Assembly: GCF_001422445.1 (NCBI RefSeq)
Contig: NZ_LMNA01000026.1
Location: 62,001 to 126,000 of the forward strand
From: Pseudorhodoferax sp. Leaf274
GTDB taxonomy: Bacteria > Pseudomonadota > Gammaproteobacteria > Burkholderiales > Burkholderiaceae_C
Direction: 5' to 3'
Length of the DNA: 64,000 bases
The position numbers and the translations under genes are program-made. Below the pieces are notes generated by a model. It did not search any database. It saw only the letters and a program-made list of their open reading frames with translations, and was not told the DNA's origin. Position 1 is the first letter of the stretch. Each line of letters starts with the position of its first letter. Positions 25,926-34,992 of this stretch are shown here, one piece after another.

Positions 25926-27241
25926 GCCGTCTCCTTCGAAGCGTGCAGCGCCTGGTCCAGATCCCACAGGATGTCGTCGATGTGCTCCAGCCCCACCGAC
26001 AGCCGCACCATGTCGGGCAGCACGCCGGCAGCGACCTGCTGTTCGGGCTCCAGTTGCCGGTGCGTGGTGCTGGCGGGGTGGATGATCAGCGTGCGCGTGT
26101 CGCCGATGTTGGCCAGGTGGCTCATGAACTGAGCCGCCTCGATGAAGCGCACGCCGGCCGCCATGCCGCCCTGCACGCCAAAGGCCAGCAGGCCCGAGGC
26201 CATGGGCACGCCGCCGATGCCGCGCATCTGCCGCTGCACCAGCGCATGCTGCGGATGCTCCGGCAGGCCCGGATAGTTGACCCAGCCCACGCGCGGATGG
26301 CCCTTCAGGAATTGCGCCACCTTCAGCGCATTGCTGCAATGGCGCTCCATGCGCAGCGGCAGCGTCTCCACGCCCTGCAGGATCTGCCAGGCCGACATCG
26401 GCGACAGCGCCGCGCCATAGACACGCAGCGTCTCCATGCGCGCGCGCATCGTGAACGCGAAGTCGCCGAAAGTCTCGTGGAACTTCACGCCGTGGTAGCC
26501 CGGCGAAGGCTCGGTCATGCCAGGGAACTTGCCGTTGTTCCAGGCGAAATGGCCGTGCGGCCTGCCGCTCTCCACCATCACGCCACCCAGCGTGGTGCCG
26601 TGGCCGGCCAGGTACTTGGTGGCCGAGTGCACGACGATGTCGGCCCCCAGCGCGAGCGGCTGGCACAGGTAGGGGCTGGGCACGGTGTTGTCCACCACCA
26701 GCGGCACGCCGTGCGCGTGCGCCACCTCCGCCACGGCGGCGATGTCCAGCACCGTGAGGCTGGGGTTGCCCAGGGTTTCGGCGAACACAGCGCGCGTGTT
26801 CGGCCGCATGGCGGCGGCGAAGGCCTGCGGGTCGGTGGCATCGACGAAGCTGGTCTCGATGCCGAACTTCTTCAGATTCACCGCCAGCATGGTCACCGTG
26901 CCGCCGTACAACGCGCCGGCCGCCACCACATGGTCGCCGGCCTGCAGGATGGTCATCAAGGCCATGGCTTCGGCCGCCATGCCAGAGGCGCTGGCCACGG
27001 CCGCACGGCCGCCTTCCAGCGCGGCCACACGCTCCTCCAGCGCCGCCACCGTGGGGTTGGACAGGCGCGAGTAGACGTTGCCGAAGGTCTGCAGGTTGAA
27101 CAGCGCGGCCGCATGCTCGGCGCTGTCGAACACGAAGCTCGTGGTCTGGTAGATGGGCAGCGCGCGGGCGCCCGTGGCCGCGTCGGGTATCTGGCCCGCG
27201 TGGATGGCCAGCGTCTCGGGCTGGAAGATGTGGTCTGCCAC
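25922..27241 (-). CDS. metY: O-acetylhomoserine sulfhydrylase (Cys/Met metabolism PLP enzyme)
   Basis: 439 residues, the typical length of O-acetylhomoserine aminocarboxypropyltransferase. It makes homocysteine (or methionine) from O-acetylhomoserine and sulfide (or methanethiol). The N-terminus is ETLAIHAGQIPD, followed by ALPIYQTTSFVF, and the PLP lysine is in HSATKYLAGHGTTLGG. The GTG start at 27241 lies just after the upstream CoA-binding-protein stop (two-base gap). It is coupled to the acyl-CoA ligase downstream. Its presence in an acyl-CoA operon is odd for a methionine-pathway gene. Confidence 0.92.
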   Translation of the reverse strand: MADHIFQPETLAIHAGQIPDAATGARALPIYQTTSFVFDSAEHAAALFNLQTFGNVYSRLSNPTVAALEERVAALEGGRAAVASASGMAAEAMALMTILQAGDHVVAAGALYGGTVTMLAVNLKKFGIETSFVDATDPQAFAAAMRPNTRAVFAETLGNPSLTVLDIAAVAEVAHAHGVPLVVDNTVPSPYLCQPLALGADIVVHSATKYLAGHGTTLGGVMVESGRPHGHFAWNNGKFPGMTEPSPGYHGVKFHETFGDFAFTMRARMETLRVYGAALSPMSAWQILQGVETLPLRMERHCSNALKVAQFLKGHPRVGWVNYPGLPEHPQHALVQRQMRGIGGVPMASGLLAFGVQGGMAAGVRFIEAAQFMSHLANIGDTRTLIIHPASTTHRQLEPEQQVAAGVLPDMVRLSVGLEHIDDILWDLDQALHASKETA

Positions 27242-27243
27242 GT

Positions 27244-27720
27244 TCAGCCCCTGTAGAGCGGCCGCCTGGCCGAGACCACGCGCGTGTTCACGCCGGCCCA
27301 GTGCAGGCCGCCGAACAGCCGCGCATGCTCGATCTTCACGCAGCGGTCCATCACGCTGTCCAGCCCGGCCGCGCGCACCAGCGCATCGGCCGTCTCGTTC
27401 ACCACGCCGATCTGCTGCCACAGGCACTTGGCGCCGATGGCGATGGCCTGTTGCGCGATCGGCAGCACGTCCTCGGTGCGGCGGAACACGTCGACCATGT
27501 CCACCGGTTCAGCCAGGTCCGCGAGGCTGGCCACGCAGGGCCGGCCCAGCACCTCGCCGCCGGCATAGCGCGGGTTCACCGGGAAGATGGTGTAGCCATG
27601 CTGCTGCATGTACCCGGCCGCGAAGTAGCTCGGCCGGTGCCATTCGGCCGACAGGCCGACCACGGCGATGCGCCGGTGCTGGTGCAGGATGCGGCGCAGG
27701 GTGCTGATGTCGTCCGCCAT
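27244..27720 (-). CDS. CoA-binding domain protein (YccU family)
   Basis: 158-residue single-domain protein with the Rossmann-type CoA_binding_2 fold. The N-terminal glycine-rich turn reads RRIAVVGLSAEWHRPSYFAAGYM, and later segments FPVNPRYAGGEVLG and LWQQIGVVNETA fit the YccU family. The biological role of this family is not established; it resembles the CoA-binding part of succinyl-CoA synthetase and acyl-CoA synthetase (NDP-forming). Its stop is two bases before the metY start, which places both in one operon. Confidence 0.87.
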   Translation of the reverse strand: MADDISTLRRILHQHRRIAVVGLSAEWHRPSYFAAGYMQQHGYTIFPVNPRYAGGEVLGRPCVASLADLAEPVDMVDVFRRTEDVLPIAQQAIAIGAKCLWQQIGVVNETADALVRAAGLDSVMDRCVKIEHARLFGGLHWAGVNTRVVSARRPLYRG

Positions 27721-27765
27721 GGGGCGCGGTCTCCTGGTTGTGGGGCCGCGCCACTGTAGCGTGCG

Positions 27766-28923
27766 CTACTTGACGTAGTCGGACACCACCTTCCAGCGGC
27801 CGTCCTGGATCTGCGACAGGCGCGAGGCCGTGCTGCCCAGGTGCTTGGTCGGGCTGTAGTCGCTGCCGGCGCTGCCGAACATGTCGGGCTCGTAGCGCAT
27901 GGTGTCCATGGTCTTCACGAAGCTGTCGGTCGTGAGGTTGGGCCCGGTCTTCTGCAGCGCCTGGACCAGCTGGTCGATGATGTTGTAGCCGTAGACCGAG
28001 AACACGGTCGGGTCTTCGTTGAAGCGCGTCTTGTACTTGTTGGCCCAGAAACGCACCGGTTGCGAGGCCTCGTCCAGGTAGGGGTGCAGCACCGTCATGG
28101 TGGCGTACATGCCGTCCATGGGCTTGCCGCCCAGCTTGTGGATCAGGTCGGTGTAGGCCGCGCTGGAGGCGAAGAAGGTCGGCAAGTAGCCGGTCTTCTT
28201 CGCCTCCGCGATGGTGCCGATGGTCTCGCGGATGATGGTGCCCAGCACCACGAAGTCGCAGTTGGCCGCCTTCAGGCGCGCCACCTGCGAGGAGAAATCG
28301 GTCGCGCCGCGCTTGAAGCTGGTCTTTTCGCCCAGCTCCATGTTCATCGCCTTGAGCGCGGCCTCGGCGCCGCGCTGCACCTCCAGGCCGAAGTCGTCGT
28401 CCTGGTAGATGGTGCAGATCTTCTTGGCGCCCTTCTCCTTGGCCAGGCCCGGCAGCGCCATGCGGATCTGGTCGTAGTAGGTGGCGGCGAAAGAGTACTT
28501 GAGTTTGTGCAGCGGCTCGTACATCTCGCGCGCGGCCGTGATCGGCATGAAGTTGACGATGTTCTTGTCGAACTGCACCGGCATGGCCGCCAGGTTCTGC
28601 GCCGTGCCCAGGTGGCCGGCGACGATGAACACCTTGTCCTGGTTCACGAGCTTCTGCGCCGCCAGCACCGCGCGCTTGGGGTCGTAGCCGCTGTCCTCGG
28701 CCAGCAGCTTGAGCTTGCGCCCGTGCACGCTGCCCTGCTCGTTGAGTTCCTCCACGCGCAGCAGCATGCCGTTGCGCGCCTGCTTGCCGTAGCCGGCCAG
28801 CGGGCCGGACATATCCTGGATGGTGCCGACCAGGATCTCGGTCTTGCTCACGCCCTGCTGCTGCGCCCAGGCGGCGGGCAGCGCCAGTGCGGCGGCAAGA
28901 ACCAATGGGATGCGTGCGTGCAT
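27766..28923 (-). CDS. Branched-chain amino acid-type ABC transporter substrate-binding protein
   Basis: 385-residue periplasmic receptor of the LivJ/LivK (Peripla_BP_6) family. It has a signal peptide ending near PAAWAQQ (residue about 20), then GVSKTEILVGTIQDMSGPLAGYGKQARNGML, the standard first strand and loop. The binding-cleft region includes YQDDDFGLEVQRGAEAAL and KRGATDFSSQVARLKAANCD. It is part of the livHMGF-fadD-receptor group; the adjacent ligase suggests that the ligand may be an aromatic or aliphatic acid instead of an amino acid, which is an inference from context. Confidence 0.93.
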   Translation of the reverse strand: MHARIPLVLAAALALPAAWAQQQGVSKTEILVGTIQDMSGPLAGYGKQARNGMLLRVEELNEQGSVHGRKLKLLAEDSGYDPKRAVLAAQKLVNQDKVFIVAGHLGTAQNLAAMPVQFDKNIVNFMPITAAREMYEPLHKLKYSFAATYYDQIRMALPGLAKEKGAKKICTIYQDDDFGLEVQRGAEAALKAMNMELGEKTSFKRGATDFSSQVARLKAANCDFVVLGTIIRETIGTIAEAKKTGYLPTFFASSAAYTDLIHKLGGKPMDGMYATMTVLHPYLDEASQPVRFWANKYKTRFNEDPTVFSVYGYNIIDQLVQALQKTGPNLTTDSFVKTMDTMRYEPDMFGSAGSDYSPTKHLGSTASRLSQIQDGRWKVVSDYVK

Positions 28924-28972
28924 GGCGGGGTCTCCTTGCGGTTGTGAAAGCGTTCAGCGGCGTTGGCAGCCG

Positions 28973-30829
28973 TCAGTGGTACAGGGCCTCGATGCGCTCG
29001 GCGTATTTCTTCTCCACGAGCTTGCGCTTGAGCTTCATGGTCGGGGTCAGTTCCTCGTCCTCGGCGCTGAGCTGCGTCTCGAGCAGGAAGAACTTCTTGA
29101 TCTGCTCCACGCGCGCGAACTTGGCGTTGACGCGGTCGAACTCGCGCTGGATCAGCGCCAGCACCTCGGGCGCGCGCGTCAGGCTGGCGTAGTTGCTGAA
29201 CGGCACGTCGGCGTCCTGGGCGAACTTCTCCACGTTCTCCTGGTCGACCATCACGATGGCCGTGAGGTAGGGCCGGCGGTCGCCGATCACCACCGCGTCG
29301 GTGATGTAGGGCGAGAACTTGAGTTCGTTCTCCAGCTCGCTGGGCGTGATGTTCTTGCCGCCGGCCGTGATGATCACGTCCTTCATGCGGTCGATGATGC
29401 GGAAGTAGCCCTCGGCGTCCACCGTGCCCACGTCGCCGGTGTGCAGCCAACCCTCGGCGTCGATGGCCTCGGCGGTCTTCTCGGGAAGGTTCAGGTAGCC
29501 CATGAACACGTTGGGGCCGCGCACCAGGATCTCGCCCGTGGCCGGGTCCAGCCGCACTTCGTTGAAGCCCGCGGCCGGGCCGATGGAGCCGGGCTTCATG
29601 CGCGCGGCCGGCACACCGGTGGCGGCGCCGCAGGTCTCGGTCATGCCCCAGACCTCCAGCATGGGCACGCCCAGCGCGAGGTACCAGCGCACCAGGTCGG
29701 GCGAGATCGGCGCCGCGCCCGTCACGAGGTAGCGCGCGCGGTGGATGCCGATCAGCTTGCGCACGTTGTCCAGCGCCAGCCAGCGTGCCAGGCGGAAGCG
29801 CAGCTTGTCGCCAGAGGCCACGGGCCGGCCGGCCAGCACGTCGTCGGCGATGCGCTGGCCCACGGCGATGCTCCAGCCGTAGGCGGCCTGCTGCAGCCGG
29901 CTGGCGTCCTTGAGCGCGATCGTCACGCCCGAGTAGAACTTCTCCCAGACCCGCGGCACGGCCGTGAACACGGTGGGCGCGATCTCGCGCACGTTCTCGG
30001 GCACGGTCTCCGGGTTCTCGACGAAGTTGAGCTTGGCGCCCGTGTACAGCGCCGAGTATTCGCCGCCCATGCGCTCGGCGATGTGGCACAGCGGCAGGAA
30101 GCACATGCGCTCGTCCGTCGCGTCCTGCGCCACCAGCGTGTTGTAGCCGCGCGCGGCGTACACCAGCGCGCGGTGGCTGTGCATGGCGCCCTTGGGCTTG
30201 CCGGTGGTGCCCGAGGTGTAGACCAGGATGGCCAGGTCTTCGGGCCGGCACGCGGCCGAGCGCTGCTCCAGCAGGCCGGGGTGGGCCGCGGCATGGGCAC
30301 GGCCGCGCGCGCGCAGCGCCGCCAGGCTCAGCACATCGGGGTCGTCCAGGCCGCGCAGGCCTTCCATGTCGAACACCACGATCTGGGCCAGGTGGGGCAG
30401 CTGCGCGCGCACCTGCAGCGCCTTGTCGAGCTGCTCGTCGTCCTCCACGAACAGCACGCGCGTGCGCGAGTCCTCGCACAGGTAGTGCACCTGGCTGGCC
30501 GCATCGGTCGGGTAGATGCCGTTGGCCACGCCGCCGGCGCACAGCACGGCGAGGTCGGCCAGCACCCAGTCGACCACGGTGTTGGACAGGATGGAGGCCG
30601 TGTCGCCCGGCGCGAAGCCCAGGTCCAGCAGGCCGTGGCCGATCTCGCGCACGCCCTGCGCCACGTCGGCCCAGCTGTGGCTGCGCCAGATGCCGAGCGC
30701 CTTCTGGCGCAGCCAGGTCTCGGGGCCGCGCTGGGCGACGGCAGCCCAGAACATGGCGGAAATGGTCTCGCCCGGCACCATGATGTCGGTGCGTGACTGG
30801 ATGTGCGACAGGTCCCAGAGGTTTGCCAT
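28973..30829 (-). CDS. Long-chain-type acyl-CoA synthetase (AMP-forming)
   Basis: 618-residue adenylate-forming ligase. Motifs are VYTSGTTGKPKGAMHSHRA, GAAPISPDLVRWY, EVWGMTETCGA, GWLHTGDVGTVD and IIDRMKDVIITAGGKNITPSE, giving the long-chain FACL type often fused to Liv operons in this group. It begins two bases after the livF stop, so it is part of the same transcript as livHMGF and lies just before the binding-protein gene. It should activate the imported acid to its CoA ester at the cytoplasmic membrane. Confidence 0.93.
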   Translation of the reverse strand: MANLWDLSHIQSRTDIMVPGETISAMFWAAVAQRGPETWLRQKALGIWRSHSWADVAQGVREIGHGLLDLGFAPGDTASILSNTVVDWVLADLAVLCAGGVANGIYPTDAASQVHYLCEDSRTRVLFVEDDEQLDKALQVRAQLPHLAQIVVFDMEGLRGLDDPDVLSLAALRARGRAHAAAHPGLLEQRSAACRPEDLAILVYTSGTTGKPKGAMHSHRALVYAARGYNTLVAQDATDERMCFLPLCHIAERMGGEYSALYTGAKLNFVENPETVPENVREIAPTVFTAVPRVWEKFYSGVTIALKDASRLQQAAYGWSIAVGQRIADDVLAGRPVASGDKLRFRLARWLALDNVRKLIGIHRARYLVTGAAPISPDLVRWYLALGVPMLEVWGMTETCGAATGVPAARMKPGSIGPAAGFNEVRLDPATGEILVRGPNVFMGYLNLPEKTAEAIDAEGWLHTGDVGTVDAEGYFRIIDRMKDVIITAGGKNITPSELENELKFSPYITDAVVIGDRRPYLTAIVMVDQENVEKFAQDADVPFSNYASLTRAPEVLALIQREFDRVNAKFARVEQIKKFFLLETQLSAEDEELTPTMKLKRKLVEKKYAERIEALYH

Positions 30830-30831
30830 CC

Positions 30832-31629
30832 TTACCGCCAGTTCTTCTTTTTCTTCCAGCGCCGCTCGCCGCGCACGCCGGCTTCCTTCATGCCGAGGTA
30901 GAACTCTTTGATGTCGTCCTTCTCGCGCAGCCGGGCACAGGTGTCTTCCAGCACGATGCGGCCGTTCTCCAGCACGTAGCCGTAGTCGGCCACGTTCAGC
31001 GCCATGTTGGCGTTCTGCTCGACCAGCAGGAAGGTGGTGCCGCGCTCGCGGTTGATGCGCACCACGATCTCGAAGATTTCCTTGGTCAGCTTGGGCGACA
31101 GGCCCAGGCTGGGCTCGTCCAGCAGGATCAGGTCGGGCGCGGCCATCAGCGCGCGCGAGATCGCCAGCATCTGCTGCTGGCCGCCCGACAGCAGGCCGGC
31201 GTCCTGCGCCGCGCGCTCGCGCAGGATGGGAAAGTAGCCGAACACCGCCTCCAGGTCGCGCGCCACGCCGTCGCGGTCGCTGCGCGTGTAGGCGCCCATG
31301 GCCAGGTTGTCGCGGACGCTCAGCAGCGGGAACACCTCGCGGCCCTCGGGCACGTGCGACAGGCCCAGGCGCACGATCAAGGCGGGGTCTTGCGCCGTGA
31401 TGTCCTCGCCCTTGAATTCGATCGAACCCTTGCGCGGATCGAGGATGCCCGAGATGGTCTTCAGGATGGTGGTCTTGCCCGCGCCGTTGCTGCCCAGCAC
31501 GGTGGAGATCTCGCCGCGCCGCACCTGCAGGCTCACGCCGCGGATGGCCTTGATCGGCCCGTACGCGCTCTCCACGTTCAGCAGCTTCAGGACGGGTTGA
31601 TCGCTGACGGGGGGTGGAACCTCACTCAT
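30832..31629 (-). CDS. livF: Branched-chain amino acid-type ABC transporter ATP-binding protein LivF
   Basis: 265-residue ATPase. Walker A is GSNGAGKTT, the signature is LSGGQQQMLAISRAL, and Walker B is ILLDEPSLGLSP, the LivF form. The C-terminus carries an extra basic tail, ending RRWKKKKNWR, longer than usual LivF. Its ATG (31629) overlaps the livG stop (ATGA). With LivG it powers the LivHM channel. Confidence 0.94.
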   Translation of the reverse strand: MSEVPPPVSDQPVLKLLNVESAYGPIKAIRGVSLQVRRGEISTVLGSNGAGKTTILKTISGILDPRKGSIEFKGEDITAQDPALIVRLGLSHVPEGREVFPLLSVRDNLAMGAYTRSDRDGVARDLEAVFGYFPILRERAAQDAGLLSGGQQQMLAISRALMAAPDLILLDEPSLGLSPKLTKEIFEIVVRINRERGTTFLLVEQNANMALNVADYGYVLENGRIVLEDTCARLREKDDIKEFYLGMKEAGVRGERRWKKKKNWR

Positions 31630-32426
31630 GCTGCTCGCCTCAGCGTCGCAACGTCGTCGACGGAGCCCAGGTAGGCCTCCACCACCGCAGGATCGGCCTG
31701 CACCTCGGCCGGCGTGCCCAGCGCCAGCACCTCGCCCTGGTTCATGGCCAGCACGCGGTCGGACACCTTGGACACGAGCGACATGTCGTGCTCCACCATC
31801 AGCACGGTCACGCCCAGCTCGTCGCGGATGTCCTGGATCCAGAAGGCCATGTCGTCGGTCTCCTCCACGTTGAGGCCTGAAGAGGGCTCGTCCAGCAGCA
31901 GCAGCCGGGGCTCGGTGCACAGCGCGCGCGCCAGCTCCACCACCTTGCGCACACCGTAGGGCAGGCCGGCCACCATGGAATCGCGGTGGTGCTGCAGGTC
32001 CAGCAGGTCGATCACGCGCTCGACCTTCTCGCGCGCATCGAGCTCGGCCCGCCGCGCGCGCGGCGTGAACAGCAGGTCGCCCCACAAGCCGGTCTGCCGG
32101 TGCGTGTGGCGGCCGATCAGCAGGTTGTGCAGCACGGTGGCGTGCTCGAACAGCTCGATGTTCTGGAAGGTGCGCGCGATGCCCAGCGCGGCGATGCGGT
32201 GCGCGGGCTGCGCCGTCAGCGATTCGCCGCGGTACAGGATCTCGCCCGCGGTCGGCGTGTAGATGAGGCTGATCAGGTTGAACACCGTGGTCTTGCCCGC
32301 GCCGTTGGGGCCGATCAGGGTGAACACCTCGCCCTCGTGCACCTCGAAGCCGACGCGGTTGACGGCCAGCACGCCACCGAAGCGCATGCCGACCTCCTTG
32401 ACCTGCAGCAGCGGTACCGCGCTCAT
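31626..32426 (-). CDS. livG: Branched-chain amino acid-type ABC transporter ATP-binding protein LivG
   Basis: 266-residue ATPase. Walker A is GPNGAGKTT; NLISLIYTPTAGEILYRGESL and ARTFQNIELF are LivG features. The signature segment is atypical: the expected LSGGQQR reads LPYGVRKVVELARAL, as in many LivG proteins of this subgroup. Walker B is LLLLDEPSSGLN. Start overlaps livM stop and stop overlaps livF start, both by four bases. Confidence 0.94.
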   Translation of the reverse strand: MSAVPLLQVKEVGMRFGGVLAVNRVGFEVHEGEVFTLIGPNGAGKTTVFNLISLIYTPTAGEILYRGESLTAQPAHRIAALGIARTFQNIELFEHATVLHNLLIGRHTHRQTGLWGDLLFTPRARRAELDAREKVERVIDLLDLQHHRDSMVAGLPYGVRKVVELARALCTEPRLLLLDEPSSGLNVEETDDMAFWIQDIRDELGVTVLMVEHDMSLVSKVSDRVLAMNQGEVLALGTPAEVQADPAVVEAYLGSVDDVATLRRAA

Positions 32427-33499
32427 TTCAGGCGCTCCGACTTCTGGAACGACTTCTGCCGCTTGAACATGCCCTTGCGGTAGAACGGGAACATCGCGAA
32501 GTAGGTGCGGATCTTGAGCCAGCGCCCATACAGGCCCAGCGGCTCGAACAGCACGAACACGATCAGCACCAGGCCGTAGACGAAGCCCTGCAGGCCGGGC
32601 GCCATGCCGATGGCCTCGGGCAGGTAGCCCTTGCCCAGCGCGATCAGCTGCGGCATGGCGATCAGGAACACCGCCCCCAGGAAGGCGCCGTGCACCGAGC
32701 CCAGGCCGCCGATCACCACCATCAGCAACAGGTCGATGGACTGCAGCACGCTGAACTGGTCGGGCGACAGGAAGCTGATCTTGTGCGCGTACAGCGCCCC
32801 GGCCAGTCCGGCCAGCGCCGCCGACAGCGCGAACGACAGCGTCTTGTAGCGCGCCAGGTGGATGCCCATGCTCTGCGCCGACACCTCGGAATCGCGGATC
32901 GCGACGAAGGCCCGCCCGGTCGGCGCGCGCAGCAGGTTCAGGATGGCCAACGTGGCCAGCACCGCCAGCGCCAGGCACAGGAAGTAGAAGCCCTCGCCGC
33001 TGTCGAGCTTGTAGCTGCCGATGGCCGGCGCCTTCATGTGCAGCCCGGCGTTGCCGCCGGTCACGCTCTCCCAGCGCGCCAGAACCTCCTCGACGATCAC
33101 GCCGAAGGCCAGCGTGGCCATGCCCAGGTAGATGCCCTTCACGCGCAGCGCCGGCAGCCCCACCACCACGCCCACCGCCGCCGCCAGCACGGTCGCCATG
33201 GCCATGGCCAGCGGAAACGGCCAGCCCAGGTTGGTCAGCACGCCCTGGGTGTAGGCGCCCACGCCCAGGAAGGCCGCATGCCCCAGCGAGAACTGGCCCG
33301 TGAAGCCCGACAGCAGCATCAGCCCCAGGCCGGCGATGCCGTAGATCAGCACGAAGGTCAGCTGCGCCAGCCAGTACTCGGGCAGGGCCAGCGGCGCAAG
33401 CAGCATGGCCACGAGCAGCAGGCCATACCAGAAGCGGTGGCCCTCGTGCTTGGCCAGGGCGATGTCCTGGGCATAGCCGGTCTTGAAGAGAAAGCGCAT
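32423..33499 (-). CDS. livM: Branched-chain amino acid-type ABC transporter permease LivM
   Basis: 358-residue inner-membrane permease with about ten helices. It contains LSGFTGQFSLGHAAFLGVGAYTQG and the EAA-like loop GRAFVAIRDSEVSAQSMGIHLARYKTLSFALSAALAGLAG characteristic of LivM. It starts 12 bp after livH, and its stop overlaps the livG start (ATGA). It forms the channel with LivH. Confidence 0.94.
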   Translation of the reverse strand: MRFLFKTGYAQDIALAKHEGHRFWYGLLLVAMLLAPLALPEYWLAQLTFVLIYGIAGLGLMLLSGFTGQFSLGHAAFLGVGAYTQGVLTNLGWPFPLAMAMATVLAAAVGVVVGLPALRVKGIYLGMATLAFGVIVEEVLARWESVTGGNAGLHMKAPAIGSYKLDSGEGFYFLCLALAVLATLAILNLLRAPTGRAFVAIRDSEVSAQSMGIHLARYKTLSFALSAALAGLAGALYAHKISFLSPDQFSVLQSIDLLLMVVIGGLGSVHGAFLGAVFLIAMPQLIALGKGYLPEAIGMAPGLQGFVYGLVLIVFVLFEPLGLYGRWLKIRTYFAMFPFYRKGMFKRQKSFQKSERLK

Positions 33500-33511
33500 C
33501 GTGCCGGGCCC

Positions 33512-34387
33512 TCAGACTTTCTTGCGCAGGCGTTCGCCGAACAGGCCGTTGGGCCGCACCATGAGCATCAGCAGCACGACGATGTAGGCGGCCGTGTCCT
33601 TGAAGCCGTCGGGCAGGTAGAAGCCGGCCAGCGACTCCACCACGCCGATCAGCACGCCCCCCACGATGGCGCCGGGCAGGCTGCCGAAGCCGCCGACCAC
33701 GGCCGCCGGAAAGGCCTTGAGCCCGATGAAGCCCATGTTGGCGTGCACGAAGGTGATGGGCGCCAGCAGCAGGCCGGCCAGCGCCGCCACCGCCGCCGCC
33801 AGCCCCCAGACCAGGCCGTTGAGCCGGCGCACCGGAATGCCCATGTAGTAGGCCGCCAGTTGGTTCTGCGAAGACGCCTGCATGGCGATGCCCAGCTTGC
33901 TGTAGCGGAACAGCGCGAACAGCACGGCGCACAGTGCGCCCGTGGCCGCGATCACGACCAGCTGCTCGGCGTTGAGCACGAGCCCGCCCAGCCGGTAGAT
34001 CTCGTCCTTGTAGGGCACGGGCAGCGTGTGCGTCTCGGTGCCGATGCCGGGCACCATGGTGACCAGGCCACGCGCCACGTAGCCGATGCCGATGGTCAGC
34101 ATGACGATGGAGAAGGCCGGCTGGCCCAGGATGGGCCGCACCACCACGCGTTCGAGCAGCATGCCCAGCAGGGCCACGGCCACCACCGCGCACAGCACCG
34201 CCACCCAGAACGACAGGCCCAGCCAGGTCATCGCGGCGAAGCCGCCGAACGCGCCCAGCATCATGAGCTCGCCCTGCGCGAAGCTCACGGTTTCCGTGGC
34301 CTTGTAGATGAGAACGAAGCCGAGCGCGATCAGGCCATAGATGCAGCCCTGCGCGATGCCACTGATCACCAGTTGGAGAAACTGCAC
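33512..34387 (-). CDS. livH: Branched-chain amino acid-type ABC transporter permease LivH
   Basis: 291-residue permease with about eight helices. The N-terminus QFLQLVISGIAQGCIYGLIALGFVLIYKATETVSFAQGELMMLGAF is characteristic. The proposed start is GTG 34387 since this gives the family N-terminus; an in-frame ATG 27 codons upstream would add a charged, unrelated extension. It is the first gene of livHMGF-fadD-receptor; a TATAAA box lies 25 bases upstream. Confidence 0.93.
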   Translation of the reverse strand: MQFLQLVISGIAQGCIYGLIALGFVLIYKATETVSFAQGELMMLGAFGGFAAMTWLGLSFWVAVLCAVVAVALLGMLLERVVVRPILGQPAFSIVMLTIGIGYVARGLVTMVPGIGTETHTLPVPYKDEIYRLGGLVLNAEQLVVIAATGALCAVLFALFRYSKLGIAMQASSQNQLAAYYMGIPVRRLNGLVWGLAAAVAALAGLLLAPITFVHANMGFIGLKAFPAAVVGGFGSLPGAIVGGVLIGVVESLAGFYLPDGFKDTAAYIVVLLMLMVRPNGLFGERLRKKV

Positions 34388-34411
34388 CCGGCCCCCGTTT
34401 GTTGTGCCGGG

Positions 34412-34417
34412 TTTATA
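34412..34417 (-). promoter_or_regulatory. Possible -10 element of the livH operon
   Basis: TATAAA on the minus strand, 25 bases before the livH GTG, stands out in GC-rich DNA. No good -35 hexamer is seen 16-18 bases upstream, so an activator may be needed. Confidence 0.3.
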
Positions 34418-34495
34418 GCCGCGCCGGGGGCAACGGCGCTCAGGGTTGTTCCGCATGTGCCGGGCCACGGAGCCCGGTCTAGGGGTTTGCCTGGG

Positions 34496-34921
34496 TCAGT
34501 CGGGCACTGGGGCCGCCGTGGGCTGCACCAGGCGCGGGCGTCCGTCGTCGCCGATGGCCACGTAGGTCAGCCGCGCCTCGGTCACCTTCACGTAGCGCTG
34601 CTCGGCGTGCCGGCGTTCGGCGTAGACCTCCACCTGCACCGTGACCGAGGTCTTGCCCACGCGCGTGATGGCGGCGAAGAACGACAGCAGGTCGCCCACG
34701 CGCACGGGCTGCTTGAAGATGAACTCGTTGACGGCCACGGTGGCGAACTTGCCGACGATGAGCCGCGCCGGCAGCACGCCGCCGGCCAGGTCGACCTGGG
34801 CCATGACCCAGCCGCCGAAGATGTCGCCGTTGCCATTGGTGTCCGCGGGCATGGGAATGACCTTGAGCACCAGCTCCATGTCGGTGGGCAGGTGGACGGG
34901 GGCGCTTGGATCGGTGGACAT
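34496..34921 (-). CDS. Acyl-CoA thioesterase, YciA-like hot-dog family
   Basis: 141-residue single hot-dog-domain thioesterase that hydrolyses acyl-CoA to free acid and CoA. Key segments are MPADTNGNGDIFGGWVMAQVDLAG, in which N and D are catalytic in YciA-type enzymes, then VAVNEFIFKQPVRVGDLLSFFA and TSVTVQVEVYAERR. The ATG at 34921 has the family N-terminus (MELVLKVIPMP follows); longer in-frame starts lack support. It is divergent from the ABC exporter. It lies upstream of livH on the same strand with a 108-bp gap, so co-transcription with the acyl-CoA operon is possible. Confidence 0.92.
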   Translation of the reverse strand: MSTDPSAPVHLPTDMELVLKVIPMPADTNGNGDIFGGWVMAQVDLAGGVLPARLIVGKFATVAVNEFIFKQPVRVGDLLSFFAAITRVGKTSVTVQVEVYAERRHAEQRYVKVTEARLTYVAIGDDGRPRLVQPTAAPVPD

Positions 34922-34992
34922 CCGGGACAATCTCCGCAGAACGAGAACGACGCCTTCCATTGTCCGCGAGTCCGCGAGTCTGCCAGCCCCCC

